In this document: positions 52,178 to 61,464 of the stretch, in pieces
How the letters are laid out: each line of letters begins with the position of its first letter
Numbering within the stretch: position 1 is the first letter of the stretch
Assembly (NCBI GenBank): GCA_019347945.1
Contig: JAHWKK010000015.1
Location: 1-64,000 of the forward strand
DNA: 64,000 bases
Direction: 5' to 3'
Origin: Acidobacteriota bacterium
GTDB lineage: Bacteria > Acidobacteriota > Thermoanaerobaculia > Gp7-AA8 > JAHWKK01
Program-made: the position numbers and the translations under genes
The notes under the pieces: generated by a model
What the model saw: the letters and a program-made list of their open reading frames with translations, nothing else
Database searches by the model: none
What the model was told of the DNA's origin: nothing

Positions 52178-52666
52178 GTGGCACTATTGAGCTATCAGGA
52201 GATTCTGCAACTTATCGACAAGATCTCGGAAAAGGGGATGACTCTGGTCGAGATCGAGACGGGAGGAGTGCGAATCCGGATCGAGAGAAGCAGTCCGGAG
52301 CCGCGCGGTGAGGCCACGATCGCGCCTATGGCAGCCACAGCGACCTCACCGGCGATGGCGGCTCCGATGCCCTCCTCAGGGACGGGTGAGACAGACCAGT
52401 CCGCTCAGGAAGCAGGGGATGACGAGTCGTGGCACGTGATTACGTCCCCGATCGTTGGGACATTCTATCGATCCGCCAACCCGGAGTCGGAGCCCCTCGT
52501 GAAGCAGGGCGACAGGGTTACCCGAGGCGCCGTTCTCTGTATCATCGAGGCGATGAAGCTGTTCAACGAGATCGAGAGCGACTCCGACGGTGTCATCGAG
52601 AAAATCTATCCAGAGAACGGTCAACCGATCGAGTACGGCGAGAAGCTCTTTGCGTTACGGCGCTGA
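52178..52666 (+). CDS. accB: Biotin carboxyl carrier protein of acetyl-CoA carboxylase
   Basis: A 162-residue BCCP. The N-terminal part ([22 protein letters not shown]) and an Ala/Pro linker are followed by the biotinyl domain with [13 protein letters not shown] and [12 protein letters not shown], in which Lys127 is the biotin site. It carries carboxyl groups for malonyl-CoA synthesis. GTG start at 52178. accC follows after 12 bp, the usual order. Confidence 0.95.
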   Translation: MALLSYQEILQLIDKISEKGMTLVEIETGGVRIRIERSSPEPRGEATIAPMAATATSPAMAAPMPSSGTGETDQSAQEAGDDESWHVITSPIVGTFYRSANPESEPLVKQGDRVTRGAVLCIIEAMKLFNEIESDSDGVIEKIYPENGQPIEYGEKLFALRR

Positions 52667-52678
52667 GGACGGCCCTCG

Positions 52679-54010
52679 GTGATCCAGAAAGTCCTCATTG
52701 CAAATCGGGGCGAGATCGCTCTGCGAATCATCCTGGCGTGCAAGGAGATGGGCATTTCCACCGTTGCCGTCCACTCGGAAGCCGATCGCGATTCCCTGCA
52801 CGTCAAGTATGCGGATGACGATGTCTGTATCGGTCCCGCTCCCTCGCGACAGAGTTACCTGAACATTTCGAGCATCATCGCCGCGGCCGAAATCTCGGGA
52901 GCGGACGCGGTCCATCCCGGCTACGGCTTTCTGGCGGAAAACGTTCACTTCGCCGAGATCGTCGGCGAGTGCGGAATGAAGTTCATCGGCCCGTCGCCGA
53001 GGGCGATCCAGCTGATGGGGAACAAGGCGAATGCGCGCGACGCCGCCAAGGCGGCGGGGGTGCCCATTCTGCCCGGAAGCGACGGACCGGTTCGAACGTC
53101 GGCGGATGCGGTCGAGCTCGCGAGCGCGATCGGTTTTCCCGTGATTCTGAAGGCCTCTGCCGGTGGAGGGGGCCGCGGCATGCGCATCTGCAGATCCAAC
53201 GAGGAGCTGCTGCGTGCGTTCGAGACCGCCCGCAACGAGGCGGAACGGGCCTTTGGCGATGCAGATGTCTATATGGAGAAGTTTCTGGAACGCCCGAGAC
53301 ACATCGAAATCCAGATCATGGGTGACTCGACCGGACGAATCGTTCATCTGGGTGAACGGGAGTGCTCCATCCAGAGGCGCCACCAGAAGCTGCTGGAAGA
53401 GTCCCCCTCGCCGGTCATCGGGCCTGAAATGCGGGAGCGAATGGGGAAGGCCGCGATCGAGCTCGCCCGCGCGGTCGAATACGAGAACGCAGGAACGATC
53501 GAATTTCTGTTCGACGGTACCGACTTCTATTTCATGGAGATGAACACCCGTATCCAGGTCGAGCATCCGGTAACCGAGGCGGTCACGGGAATCGATCTGG
53601 TCAAGGAGCAGATCCGAGTCGCATCGGGCGAACCGATGGCCATCCCGGAGGAGCTCGAGCTTCGCGGTCATGCGATCGAGTTTCGCATCAATGCGGAAGA
53701 CCCCGAGACTTTCGGACCGCAGCCAGGGAAGATCACGACGTACCATCCGCCGGGCGGTCCTGGGGTCCGAGTCGATTCCGCGGTCTATCGCGATTACGTG
53801 ATTCCTCCCCACTATGACTCGATGATCGGAAAGCTCATCGTTCACGGTCGCGACAGGGATGAAGCGATTGCGCGCGGTGTGCGAGCGCTCGAGCTCTTCA
53901 CGATCGAAGGCGTCAAGACTCTCATTCCTCTGCACCTCAGAATCCTCGCGAACGAGAAGTTCAGGAAGGGCGATTTTTCGACGCGCTTCATGGAGGAGCT
54001 CTTTGAGTGA
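52679..54010 (+). CDS. accC: Biotin carboxylase subunit of acetyl-CoA carboxylase
   Basis: A 443-residue ATP-grasp enzyme that carboxylates biotin on AccB with bicarbonate and ATP. Motifs: [14 protein letters not shown] at the N-terminus, [11 protein letters not shown], the glycine loop [13 protein letters not shown], the catalytic region [14 protein letters not shown] and the C-terminal [17 protein letters not shown]. Length is normal. GTG start at 52679. The carboxyltransferase genes accA and accD are not in the window. Confidence 0.96.
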   Translation: MIQKVLIANRGEIALRIILACKEMGISTVAVHSEADRDSLHVKYADDDVCIGPAPSRQSYLNISSIIAAAEISGADAVHPGYGFLAENVHFAEIVGECGMKFIGPSPRAIQLMGNKANARDAAKAAGVPILPGSDGPVRTSADAVELASAIGFPVILKASAGGGGRGMRICRSNEELLRAFETARNEAERAFGDADVYMEKFLERPRHIEIQIMGDSTGRIVHLGERECSIQRRHQKLLEESPSPVIGPEMRERMGKAAIELARAVEYENAGTIEFLFDGTDFYFMEMNTRIQVEHPVTEAVTGIDLVKEQIRVASGEPMAIPEELELRGHAIEFRINAEDPETFGPQPGKITTYHPPGGPGVRVDSAVYRDYVIPPHYDSMIGKLIVHGRDRDEAIARGVRALELFTIEGVKTLIPLHLRILANEKFRKGDFSTRFMEELFE

Positions 54011-54098
54011 GTCCGCGATGGCCTCCACCTTTTGTATGGATTCGGGCTGCCTGATCCAGCGCGGCACGATGCTCGTCCTTTGACCCTGGAGAGACCTT

Positions 54099-54638
54099 GT
54101 GAGAGTTTATCTCGTAGGATTCATGGGAGCGGGCAAGACAACCGTGGGGAGTGTCCTTGCGGAGCGCATGAAGGTCCCGTTTCTCGATCTGGACGAGCTC
54201 GTCGAGGGAGCCGAAAAGATGTCGATACGCGACATCTTTGCGGAACAGGGAGAGCCGTATTTCCGGAAGCGTGAGAGCGACATCCTCGCACTCACCGCGC
54301 ACCTCGAGTCCGCTGTCATCGCGACCGGCGGCGGTACCTACACCTTCCGTGAGAATGTCGCTCTGATCGACCGCGTCGGAATCAGCGTCTACCTTTCGCT
54401 TCCTTATTCGATCCTGAGGGAACGGATCAGCCGTTCTTCGGCAGAGCGGCCGATGTTCACCGATGAAATGGCGCTCCACCGCCTCTTCAACAGCAGGATC
54501 GAGCACTATCGCCAGGCATCGCTCGCGATCGAGGTGAGGGAAGAGGAAACGCCGAGAGAGGTCGCGGATCGCATTCTGAACAGACTCAGGCGGTCAGGAG
54601 AGCACAACCCCGGGGATTTCGGAGAATCCTTTCTTTGA
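54099..54638 (+). CDS. aroK: Shikimate kinase
   Basis: A 179-residue P-loop kinase that phosphorylates shikimate in the aromatic amino acid pathway. Walker A is GFMGAGKTTVG; the shikimate-binding FLDLDELVE and the IATGGGTY loop are present; the lid region has SAERPMF. GTG start at 54099 with CTGGAGAG upstream. The stop overlaps the start of the metallophosphoesterase gene (TTGA). In Proteobacteria aroK commonly follows pilQ; here it is separated from it by five genes. Confidence 0.94.
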   Translation: MRVYLVGFMGAGKTTVGSVLAERMKVPFLDLDELVEGAEKMSIRDIFAEQGEPYFRKRESDILALTAHLESAVIATGGGTYTFRENVALIDRVGISVYLSLPYSILRERISRSSAERPMFTDEMALHRLFNSRIEHYRQASLAIEVREEETPREVADRILNRLRRSGEHNPGDFGESFL

Positions 54639-55378
54639 GAACGCTGGTGATCAGCGACGTTCATGCGAATCTGGAGGCGCTGGAGGCGGTCCTGCGCACG
54701 GTTCAGAGAAAGGGAGTCGCCCGCATCATCAGTCTGGGGGACGTCGTCGGTTACGGCGCGAACCCGAACCAGGTGCTCGACACGTTGCAGCGTCAGCGAA
54801 GAACCAAGATCTACGTGCGGGGAAATCATGACCGCGTGGCCTCGGGGGAGGGAGAGCCTGACGAGTTCAATCCTGCGGCCAGGCAAGCGATACTCTGGAG
54901 TCGTGAGAAGCTCAGCCGCGACGGACGGAACCGGCTGCGCAATTTCGTCGTCGGTCCCGTCGATCTCGGTGATGGCACTCTGCTCTGTCATGGAACTCCG
55001 GACGACGAGGACGAGTACCTTCTCAGCGAGGTTCAGGCGATGCGGATCTTTTCGGCCTATCCACACAAGCTCGTCCTTTTCGGCCACACGCATCTTCCCT
55101 CGATCTTTCGACTCGATCAGCGTGGAGACATCTCGGGGGAGTTGGCGGAAGCCGGGATGACGCTGAGAATGGAGCCGGGCATTCGTTACCTAGTCAATCC
55201 CGGTTCAGTCGGACAGCCGCGCGACCGAGACACCCGGGCGGCTTTCGGACTTTGGAATTCGAAACGATCGACCTTCCGATTCATGCGTGCCGACTATGAC
55301 ATCGCAGGGGCCATCGACGCGATCTGTTGTGCCGGGCTCCCCGAGATTCTGGGCCGCCGGCTGCGGTCGGGGTTCTGA
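54635..55378 (+). CDS. Calcineurin-like metallophosphoesterase
   Basis: A 247-residue phosphoesterase. Metal-site motifs in order: ISDVHANLEAL, GDVVGYG, GNHD, and CHGTPDDED with GHTH further on. This set matches the YfcE/MJ0936-like group of phosphodiesterases with a GDVVGYGANPNQV stretch frequently seen in a bacterial subfamily of unknown substrate. TTG start overlapping the aroK stop, so it is translationally coupled. Confidence 0.9.
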   Translation: MRTLVISDVHANLEALEAVLRTVQRKGVARIISLGDVVGYGANPNQVLDTLQRQRRTKIYVRGNHDRVASGEGEPDEFNPAARQAILWSREKLSRDGRNRLRNFVVGPVDLGDGTLLCHGTPDDEDEYLLSEVQAMRIFSAYPHKLVLFGHTHLPSIFRLDQRGDISGELAEAGMTLRMEPGIRYLVNPGSVGQPRDRDTRAAFGLWNSKRSTFRFMRADYDIAGAIDAICCAGLPEILGRRLRSGF

Positions 55379-55485
55379 CCTCGATCGTGGACACGGCTGT
55401 CACCGGATGAGGTCGAACAGGAGTGCCCCGAGCTTCTGTAGGACGCTAAGCGGCATGAAATCAGCGCTTTAAAGCGGACGGCATG

Positions 55486-55503
55486 CTGGCATTCACACCG
55501 CAA
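55486..55503 (+). promoter_or_regulatory. Candidate sigma-54 promoter upstream of the FecR/DUF6600 gene
   Basis: The sequence CTGGCATTCACACCGCAA places GG and GC exactly 10 bases apart, as in -24/-12 promoters, with TGGCA matching consensus fully and the -12 side only in GCA. It lies 27-44 bp before the ATG of the FecR/DUF6600 gene. A sigma-54 activator gene lies 2.6 kb downstream. Confidence 0.35.
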
Positions 55504-55529
55504 TATCTCCAGCACCGGTGGAGGCTCAA

Positions 55530-57812
55530 ATGAAACGTCTTACTCTGGTTCTGCTCGCGCTCACATCCCCTCTCTGGGCTGATGACGATCGCCATCAGTC
55601 CTTCATCGCTTACGACGTGGGTGGGACGATTGTCAGCGGGGAGGATGGACGTGACATCGAAGTCGGTGTCAATACGCCCCTGTTTTCCGGAGACCGCCTC
55701 GCCACCTCCGCTCGGGGGAGAGTCGAAGTGAGGCTTTCGGACGGCAACGTTCTGGCCGTGGACCGCGATACCGTGGTCGACCTCGTGTCGGTGCTCGGCG
55801 ACTACGAGATGGAGAGCGACGAGACGATCATCGGGCTGACTTTCGGCAAGGTTCTCCTTCACCAGACCGGCCGACGATCGGAGCCGGTGAGGCTCGATAC
55901 GCGATTCGCGACGTATCGACTCGATGACTCCGGCATTCTTGCGGTCGAGACTTCGGATCGGGGCGATTCCGTTGCCGTAATCGGAGGGATCGTTAATCTG
56001 AGTCTTCCGACCGGGCGTTATCAGGTTCGCACGGGGGAGCGGATCAGGGTGGATGAACGGGGAATCTACGATGAGGCGGGGCTCGCGCGCGACGGCATGG
56101 ACGATTTTGAGCGGTGGTACATGCGTCGGAACGATGATGGTCGACGCTCCTCGCGATATCTCGGCGACCGTCTGGCCTATGCGGATCCCCTTCTCGATGC
56201 GTATGGACGCTGGGTGTACGTCCACGAGTACAGCAACTGGGTGTGGCGGCCGACGGTGTCGGTCGGATGGCGGCCGTATTACAGCGGATACTGGCACCGC
56301 GGGCGACGAGGTGGGCTGGTCTGGGTATCGTCCGAGCCCTGGGGCTGGGTGCCGTATCACTACGGGTCGTGGGCCCACAGCCCGCTCTACGGTTGGGTCT
56401 GGATCCCGGGCAACCGCTATTCGCACGCCTGGGTTTACTGGCTGTGGGGACCGAGCTACGTCGGTTGGGCACCGAGGGGCTACTACGACTGTTTCCAGCC
56501 ATATTTCGGCTGGGCATTCAACCGCGGTCGGAGGATTTCGGTCGGTATCGGATTTGACGTCTGGGGTCGCGTTCACGTCTCCGATGGGGATCTGAATCAG
56601 TGGACTCTGGTACGACCGGATCATCTGGTGTCGACGCGAGTCGATCGCGCTGCATTGACGACCGATGCGATTCGTGAGCGTCTGCAGCGGGATGGGAGGG
56701 GCGCCACGTTCACCGGTGGCAACCCGCGACTCGGTGAAGAAGACTTGAGGAATCCGGCCGAGGCGGTCGAGCGGATCGCTCGTCGCACGGTTGGAGGGGG
56801 TACCGGCACTGTCGGATCGGGGCCCACGTCGGATGTAACTCGGTTTTTCCGGCGTGACCCCGATCTGCCAGAATCCGATCGGGACCGGATCGCGCGAGCG
56901 TTGGATCGAGCGACGCCGCGAGCGAGCGACTCGCCGCGAACCGCCGGCGAGACCGCGACGACTCCGTCATCCGGAGGGGTGAGAGGTCCTTCGATTCAGC
57001 GGCGCGTACCCTCCGGGTCCGGGGAAACATCGGATCGGATCACGCGGACGCCGGCTCGAAACGTGTCGGGAAGTGTCGACGAATCGAGGCGAGGAGCCAT
57101 CTCGCGACCGGCGCCTGAGCGACCGGCGCCCGTGACACCTGAGCGTCCGGCGATCGTGACGCCCGAGCGTCCGGCGACCGTGACGCCAGAGCGTCCGACT
57201 CGCCAGCGGGTGACGGAACCGGACAGTCGTTCCAACGCGGGCGAAACTCCCAGACAGCTGGCGGTTCCGCGCCGGGTGATCGATTCGATCGAGTCGGCGC
57301 GGGAGTCGCGCCGTCGTGCAACGCGGTCGTCCGAGGGTTCCGATCAGACCACTCGAAGGGCTCCGGCATCGGACGACTGGCGACGAAGGCCCGCCGCGAG
57401 CAGTCCCGAGGCGGATCGGACGCCGGCGAGAACGAGGACCCCGGATCGGACGCCGGTGCGAACGAGGACCCCGGATCGAGCTCCGGTGCGTGCTACTCCG
57501 GATCGGACACCGGTCCGAACGACGACCCCGGATCGGACACCGGTACGTACGACGAGTCCGGACCGTTCGACCAGGACGAGCGCGCCGCGAGCGACGAGTC
57601 CGACGCGGAGCCGAAGCGTGTCGAGGCCAGAGCGGAGCTCGTCGTCATCGACTCGGAGCTCGTCGTCATCGACTCGGAGCTCGTCGTCATCGACTCGGAG
57701 CTCATCCTCAGGGGATAGATCATCGAGCTCGACTCGATCCTCTTCCTCCTCGAAATCCTCGAGCTCTTCGTCGGGCAGAGTGTCGCGGAGATCCAAACCG
57801 GACGATCGCTGA
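55530..57812 (+). CDS. FecR-domain/DUF6600 exported protein with repetitive basic tail
   Basis: A 760-residue secreted protein. After a signal peptide (cleavage near LWA) residues about 25-170 form a FecR-like domain (VNTPLFSGDRLATSARGRVEVRL). Residues about 200-370 are a Trp/Tyr/Gly-rich DUF6600 region (repeated WGWVPYHYGSW and WVWIPGNRY-type segments). The rest is disordered: three copies of an 8-residue PERPxxVT unit, four to five of TPDRTPVRT, and three exact SSSSSTR units, ending RRSKPDDR. Similar proteins are common in Acidobacteriota; role unknown, probably cell-surface or outer membrane-associated. ATG 55530 with GGAGG 7 bases upstream. Confidence 0.85.
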   Translation: MKRLTLVLLALTSPLWADDDRHQSFIAYDVGGTIVSGEDGRDIEVGVNTPLFSGDRLATSARGRVEVRLSDGNVLAVDRDTVVDLVSVLGDYEMESDETIIGLTFGKVLLHQTGRRSEPVRLDTRFATYRLDDSGILAVETSDRGDSVAVIGGIVNLSLPTGRYQVRTGERIRVDERGIYDEAGLARDGMDDFERWYMRRNDDGRRSSRYLGDRLAYADPLLDAYGRWVYVHEYSNWVWRPTVSVGWRPYYSGYWHRGRRGGLVWVSSEPWGWVPYHYGSWAHSPLYGWVWIPGNRYSHAWVYWLWGPSYVGWAPRGYYDCFQPYFGWAFNRGRRISVGIGFDVWGRVHVSDGDLNQWTLVRPDHLVSTRVDRAALTTDAIRERLQRDGRGATFTGGNPRLGEEDLRNPAEAVERIARRTVGGGTGTVGSGPTSDVTRFFRRDPDLPESDRDRIARALDRATPRASDSPRTAGETATTPSSGGVRGPSIQRRVPSGSGETSDRITRTPARNVSGSVDESRRGAISRPAPERPAPVTPERPAIVTPERPATVTPERPTRQRVTEPDSRSNAGETPRQLAVPRRVIDSIESARESRRRATRSSEGSDQTTRRAPASDDWRRRPAASSPEADRTPARTRTPDRTPVRTRTPDRAPVRATPDRTPVRTTTPDRTPVRTTSPDRSTRTSAPRATSPTRSRSVSRPERSSSSSTRSSSSSTRSSSSSTRSSSSGDRSSSSTRSSSSSKSSSSSSGRVSRRSKPDDR
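57635..57697. repeat. In-gene 21-bp tandem repeat
   Basis: Three identical copies of GAGCTCGTCGTCATCGACTC plus one G encode SSSSSTR units in the tail of the FecR/DUF6600 protein; a fourth partial copy follows. Being a multiple of three, it can change copy number without a frameshift. Confidence 0.92.
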
Positions 57813-57853
57813 GGGAGCGTTCGCGAGTTGTGGCCGTAGTCTAGAATGGGATC

Positions 57854-58111
57854 GTGGCCCTTCGGCTTCTGCTCATCGTCTACCTCTTCGAGGCCGGACT
57901 CTTTTTCCTCATTGCACCGTGGACGCGGTTCTGGTCGGTCACGCCTCTGCTGAACGCTGTGTGGTGGATCGAGGGTCTCAGCTCGAGCCCCATCCTTCGG
58001 GGAGTGGTATCGGGGTTCGGCTTTCTCCATTTCGTATTCGCAGCGCGGGAGATCATCCTGATCCTGGCCGGTCGGGATGCGATCGGCCGGACCCGCAGGC
58101 GGACCTCCTGA
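57854..58111 (+). CDS. Small membrane protein (85 residues)
   Basis: An 85-residue protein with two hydrophobic helices (about 2-22 and 48-73) joined by a WTRFWSVTPLLNAVWWIEG loop, and an Arg-rich end GRTRRRTS. No family recognised. GTG start at 57854, weak ribosome site. It ends 2 bp before the sigma-54 activator gene, so the two are probably translated from one transcript; it may be a membrane partner of that regulator, by position only. Confidence 0.7.
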   Translation: MALRLLLIVYLFEAGLFFLIAPWTRFWSVTPLLNAVWWIEGLSSSPILRGVVSGFGFLHFVFAAREIILILAGRDAIGRTRRRTS

Positions 58112-58113
58112 CG

Positions 58114-59487
58114 ATGGAGACGATTCTTCTGGCGGAAGACCGCGCGTCGCTCGCCGAGATGCTTCGCGAGGCTTTTGCGGAAGAGGGGTGGTCGGTCGAT
58201 CATGCGAGCGGAGGATCGAGTGCGATTCGACGGATTGAGTCGGGTCGTCGCTACTCGGTGGTTCTGACCGATCTCCGGATGCCGGGAGCCGACGGACTGG
58301 AGGTTCTGGAAGCGGTCAAGGGGGCCGATCCTCTCTGTCCGGTCGTGGTGATGACCGGATTCGGCACGGTGGAGAGCGCCGTGGAAGCGATGAAGCTCGG
58401 TGCGTTCGAGTTTCTTCAGAAGCCGGTGGATCTGGACCATCTGATTCTCCTGATCCGACGGTGCATCGAGCATCGCAAGCTCTCGCGGGAAAACATCCTG
58501 CTCCGCGAAGAGGTCGGAACGCGGAAGGGAATGCCGACGATCGTCGGGGAGTCTCCCGCAATCCGGGAGGCTTTGGATCGCGCCCGAAAAATGGCGGCGA
58601 GCGATGCGACCGTTCTGCTACGAGGCGAAACGGGAACCGGCAAGGAGCTTTTTGCGCGCGCGATCCATGCATTGTCGGCGCGTGCAGACGAGCCGTTCGT
58701 GGCGATCAACTGCGCGGCGATCCCCGAGACCCTGATCGAGAATGAGCTGTTCGGACACGAGAAAGGCGCGTATACCGGAGCGGCCTCCAGGCAGATGGGG
58801 AAGTTCGAGCTCGCTCATCGAGGGACCATCTTCCTCGATGAGATCGGAGATCTCGGGCCTCCCGTGCAGGCCAAGATCCTCAGGGTGCTCGAGGAGAGGG
58901 CATTCGAGCGCGTCGGCGGTACGCGGAGAATCGAGGTCGATGTCAGAATCGTCTGCGCCACCAACGCTGATCTGGAGTCGGCCGTCGAGGAGGGGAGGTT
59001 TCGCCGCGACCTCTTTTACAGGATCAACGTCATTTCCCTCGAGATACCCCCGTTGCGGGAGCGAGGGGGGGACGTCATTCAGATCGCACGGCACTTCATC
59101 GAAAACCGGACTCGGACCGGTGTCCGAAAGCCCCTGACGCTTGCCGAGAGTGCCGGTGAGGCAATCAAACGGTATCGCTGGCCAGGCAACATCCGTGAGC
59201 TCCAGAACCGGCTCGAGCGCGCCCTCATCCTCGCCGAAGGAACTGAGATCACCGCGGAAGATCTCGGGCTCGATCTCGCGGATGGGGATCGGGCTCGAAG
59301 CCTTACGGAGATCGCTTCGATGGACCTCCCTCTGCCGGACCGTGTCGCACGCGCGGCCGAGCAGGTGGAGCGACTTGCAATCGAGGAGACGTTGAAGCGA
59401 AACGAGGACCGGAAGGCCGCTGCGGAAACTCTCGGAATTGCCTACCGCACGCTCCTCGCGAGAATCAGGGACTACGGCCTCGACTGA
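58114..59487 (+). CDS. Sigma-54-dependent response regulator (NtrC family)
   Basis: A 457-residue transcription activator. The receiver domain (1-120) has ILLAEDR, Asp53 in VVLTDLRMPG and lysine in LQKPVD. The AAA+ domain (about 140-370) has Walker A GETGTGKELFA, the sigma-54 loop GAYTGA (a common variant of GAFTGA), Walker B GTIFLDEIGDL and RFRRDLFYRINV. A Fis-type HTH closes the protein (AAETLGIAYRTLLARI). The frame is open far upstream but the ATG at 58114 marks the receiver start. No cognate histidine kinase is adjacent. Confidence 0.94.
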   Translation: METILLAEDRASLAEMLREAFAEEGWSVDHASGGSSAIRRIESGRRYSVVLTDLRMPGADGLEVLEAVKGADPLCPVVVMTGFGTVESAVEAMKLGAFEFLQKPVDLDHLILLIRRCIEHRKLSRENILLREEVGTRKGMPTIVGESPAIREALDRARKMAASDATVLLRGETGTGKELFARAIHALSARADEPFVAINCAAIPETLIENELFGHEKGAYTGAASRQMGKFELAHRGTIFLDEIGDLGPPVQAKILRVLEERAFERVGGTRRIEVDVRIVCATNADLESAVEEGRFRRDLFYRINVISLEIPPLRERGGDVIQIARHFIENRTRTGVRKPLTLAESAGEAIKRYRWPGNIRELQNRLERALILAEGTEITAEDLGLDLADGDRARSLTEIASMDLPLPDRVARAAEQVERLAIEETLKRNEDRKAAAETLGIAYRTLLARIRDYGLD

Positions 59488-59491
59488 CGGC

Positions 59492-60229
59492 TCAGTCGCG
59501 CCAGAGTCTCTCGGCCGCCGATGCTCTGAGATAGAAGGGACCGACCTGGAGCATCTTGCCTGAGCCAGCAGAACTCCGCCGAAGTGCCCGAACCGCCAGA
59601 ATCGTTTCGTTCGGATGATCCGGGCTATTCATCTGAATGAACAGAGGGACGCCTCGGATCTGGTCGGCGAGCGGAGCCGCCTGGTTGGAGATCGCGCCCA
59701 GGATCTCGCGCTGGAGAACACGAAGCTGGGAGTTTTCGGGAATCGTCGTGGAGATCCAGACGTCGATCCAGGCTTTCTCGCTGAGCCGGATCCGGTGCCG
59801 CTCGGCCGGGAGCCGGTTGATGCGACCCGCCACGGGACGCTCGACTGTCAGCTTCTGCAGGTTCGGAATCAACTCCCCCGACTCGTTCGCCATGCCGCGA
59901 ACGACGTGCCGAAACCCGTCGAGCGGCATCAACGCATAGAGTCGTGCGATCGGCTTGATCAGAATCACGTTCTTCGAGCCCCTTTTCGAATAGCCGTCGA
60001 GCCAGGCCGAGTCGAAATGAACGCCCTGCGGGAAGACTGTCAGCCGCGCTTTTCCCAGTTTGTCGAGGATCTGTGAGTCCCCGATCGGGCGGATGTCCAG
60101 CTCGAGGGCGTAGTCCCGAATTGCGCCTGAGGACGAGGGCTGGGACGTGGCCGGCAGAGCGACGAACAACGCCGCGAGGATCAACGGCAGAAGGAGCAGT
60201 ACGGTGCCCGTGGCGCGTTCAGATCTCAT
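59492..60229 (-). CDS. Exported protein of unknown function (245 residues)
   Basis: A 245-residue protein with an N-terminal hydrophobic segment (about 9-29) that reads as a signal peptide or anchor, followed by a mixed alpha/beta domain. No family recognised; phrases such as LELDIRPIGDSQILDKLGKARLT and KAWIDVWISTTIP are not diagnostic. It overlaps the upstream 77-residue gene by 11 bp and converges on the sigma-54 activator gene with a 4-bp gap. ATG at 60227-60229. Confidence 0.75.
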   Translation of the reverse strand: MRSERATGTVLLLLPLILAALFVALPATSQPSSSGAIRDYALELDIRPIGDSQILDKLGKARLTVFPQGVHFDSAWLDGYSKRGSKNVILIKPIARLYALMPLDGFRHVVRGMANESGELIPNLQKLTVERPVAGRINRLPAERHRIRLSEKAWIDVWISTTIPENSQLRVLQREILGAISNQAAPLADQIRGVPLFIQMNSPDHPNETILAVRALRRSSAGSGKMLQVGPFYLRASAAERLWRD

Positions 60230-60452
60230 CGAGTACTTGTGGAAACTTCCAGCGAGCCTCGCGGATTTCCTCCTCGATGATCTCCCGCTCCGGTTTGTCG
60301 GCGAGTTGTGGGACTTCCCAGTTCGCCATCCACATCGGATTGAGGTACGGCAATACGGCGATGTGCTCGATCCGGTAAGGGAGCCCCCGCTTTTCGAATT
60401 GCTCGTTGAGATGGCGAACGACGTCTTTCGAGGTGGGGATCGGATCGCTCAT
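60219..60452 (-). CDS. Small conserved-looking protein (77 residues)
   Basis: A 77-residue soluble protein beginning MSDPIPTSKDVVRHLNEQF and ending EEEIREARWKFPQVLDEI, with a helical C-terminus. No family recognised. The ATG at 60450-60452 has AAAGGCG upstream, and the 11-bp overlap with the following exported protein gene suggests an operon. The frame is open further upstream but the extra sequence is low in coding character. Confidence 0.6.
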   Translation of the reverse strand: MSDPIPTSKDVVRHLNEQFEKRGLPYRIEHIAVLPYLNPMWMANWEVPQLADKPEREIIEEEIREARWKFPQVLDEI

Positions 60453-60765
60453 CGCCTTTGCCGGGTGCGAAATCACAGCCAGGGGCCCGAGCCAGGCGAG
60501 ATCCTGTCGCCTCCGCTCGATGATCGTGCGTGGCGCGGTCGCGGGGTTGAGCGGCGAAGCCGCGGAACCCCGGGTCGTGAAAGGGAAAAGAAAACAGCCC
60601 CGGAGAAGCGACAGATCGCTGTGGGTGGGCGAGATATGTTTCCAGCCGCCGGGTGTCGGGTCAGGATGTCCGACGTGTCCGACCCGGACCCCGACCCCCG
60701 ATCCCCCCTCCGCCGGCCAGGTGGGATCACGGATTGCAGACTCTCCGGTCGATGGAGGTGCACCG
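60453..60765. other. Intergenic region between divergent small genes
   Basis: The 313 bp between two divergent starts contain no convincing gene. GTCCGAC occurs twice at 60668-60683 with the 9-bp spacing seen near guaA, followed by a C-rich stretch (GACCCGGACCCCGACCCCCG). No clear promoter could be assigned for either direction. Confidence 0.5.
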
Positions 60766-61464
60766 ATGAAGAAGCTGCTCTCAGGCGCTTTCGGCGCCGT
60801 TCTGATGTTCTGGTCCTCGACCGCCTCGGCGCTCGACACCGAGGAGATCCTTGCAACGGTCGCCATGCCGCTGGCGGTTGCGGCGGTGGCGGATTTGACC
60901 GACATCGACACGGAGGATCTGCTGACGCTGGTTTATGCACTGAATGACGCGAATGTCGCTCCGACGAAGTTCGTGGAGATCATCCGATACGTCCCGGTGG
61001 TCCTGCTGGATCCCGAGGCGGCTCCGGATTTCATCGCGTTCGTGGAGACGGAATCGAGGCGAAGCTCCGACGGAGATGCGCTGGCAACGGTGCTCGGGAA
61101 TCGTCTCGTGGAATCCGGAGCAACGACGATCCGGGTCGAAGCTCCCGAACCAATCCGGTCGAGGGCGATCCTTCCTCCCGTCGTGGTCGATCGAGCTCAT
61201 CCGCATGGAGGGCCTCCCGGGCAGGTGAAGAAACAGATCGGTGTCCAGACCGGGGCCGAAGTCGTCCACGGCGAACATCCGTCGAACCGGGCTCGGCCGG
61301 TGAACGCTGAAGACAAACCAGTCCCTCCGGGCAAAGCGAGGGACCAGAACGCCGGCCGGGATCGAGACGACGGGAATCCCGGAAAAGAGAGGGCGAACAA
61401 GGCCCGCGACCACAATCCAGGTAAAGGCAAAGCTAAGGGAAAGAAGAAGGACGGAAACCGATGA
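60766..61464 (+). CDS. Exported protein with basic C-terminal tail
   Basis: A 232-residue protein with signal peptide (MKKLLSGAFGAVLMFWSS, then TASA). Residues about 25-115 are helical (ILATVAMPLAVAAVADLTD, NVAPTKFVEIIRYV). The C-terminal 80 residues are a Gly/Lys/Arg/Asn-rich disordered tail (PGKERANKARDHNPGKGKAK). No family recognised. ATG at 60766 with GGAGGT 8 bases upstream. It overlaps the next lipoprotein gene by 4 bp (ATGA). Confidence 0.75.
   Translation: MKKLLSGAFGAVLMFWSSTASALDTEEILATVAMPLAVAAVADLTDIDTEDLLTLVYALNDANVAPTKFVEIIRYVPVVLLDPEAAPDFIAFVETESRRSSDGDALATVLGNRLVESGATTIRVEAPEPIRSRAILPPVVVDRAHPHGGPPGQVKKQIGVQTGAEVVHGEHPSNRARPVNAEDKPVPPGKARDQNAGRDRDDGNPGKERANKARDHNPGKGKAKGKKKDGNR

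Noticed and set aside
57316-58113. N-terminal extension of the sigma-54 activator through the FecR/DUF6600 tail
   Set aside because: The open frame is a by-product of the repetitive Arg-rich tail in another frame; the receiver domain starts exactly at the ATG at 58114.
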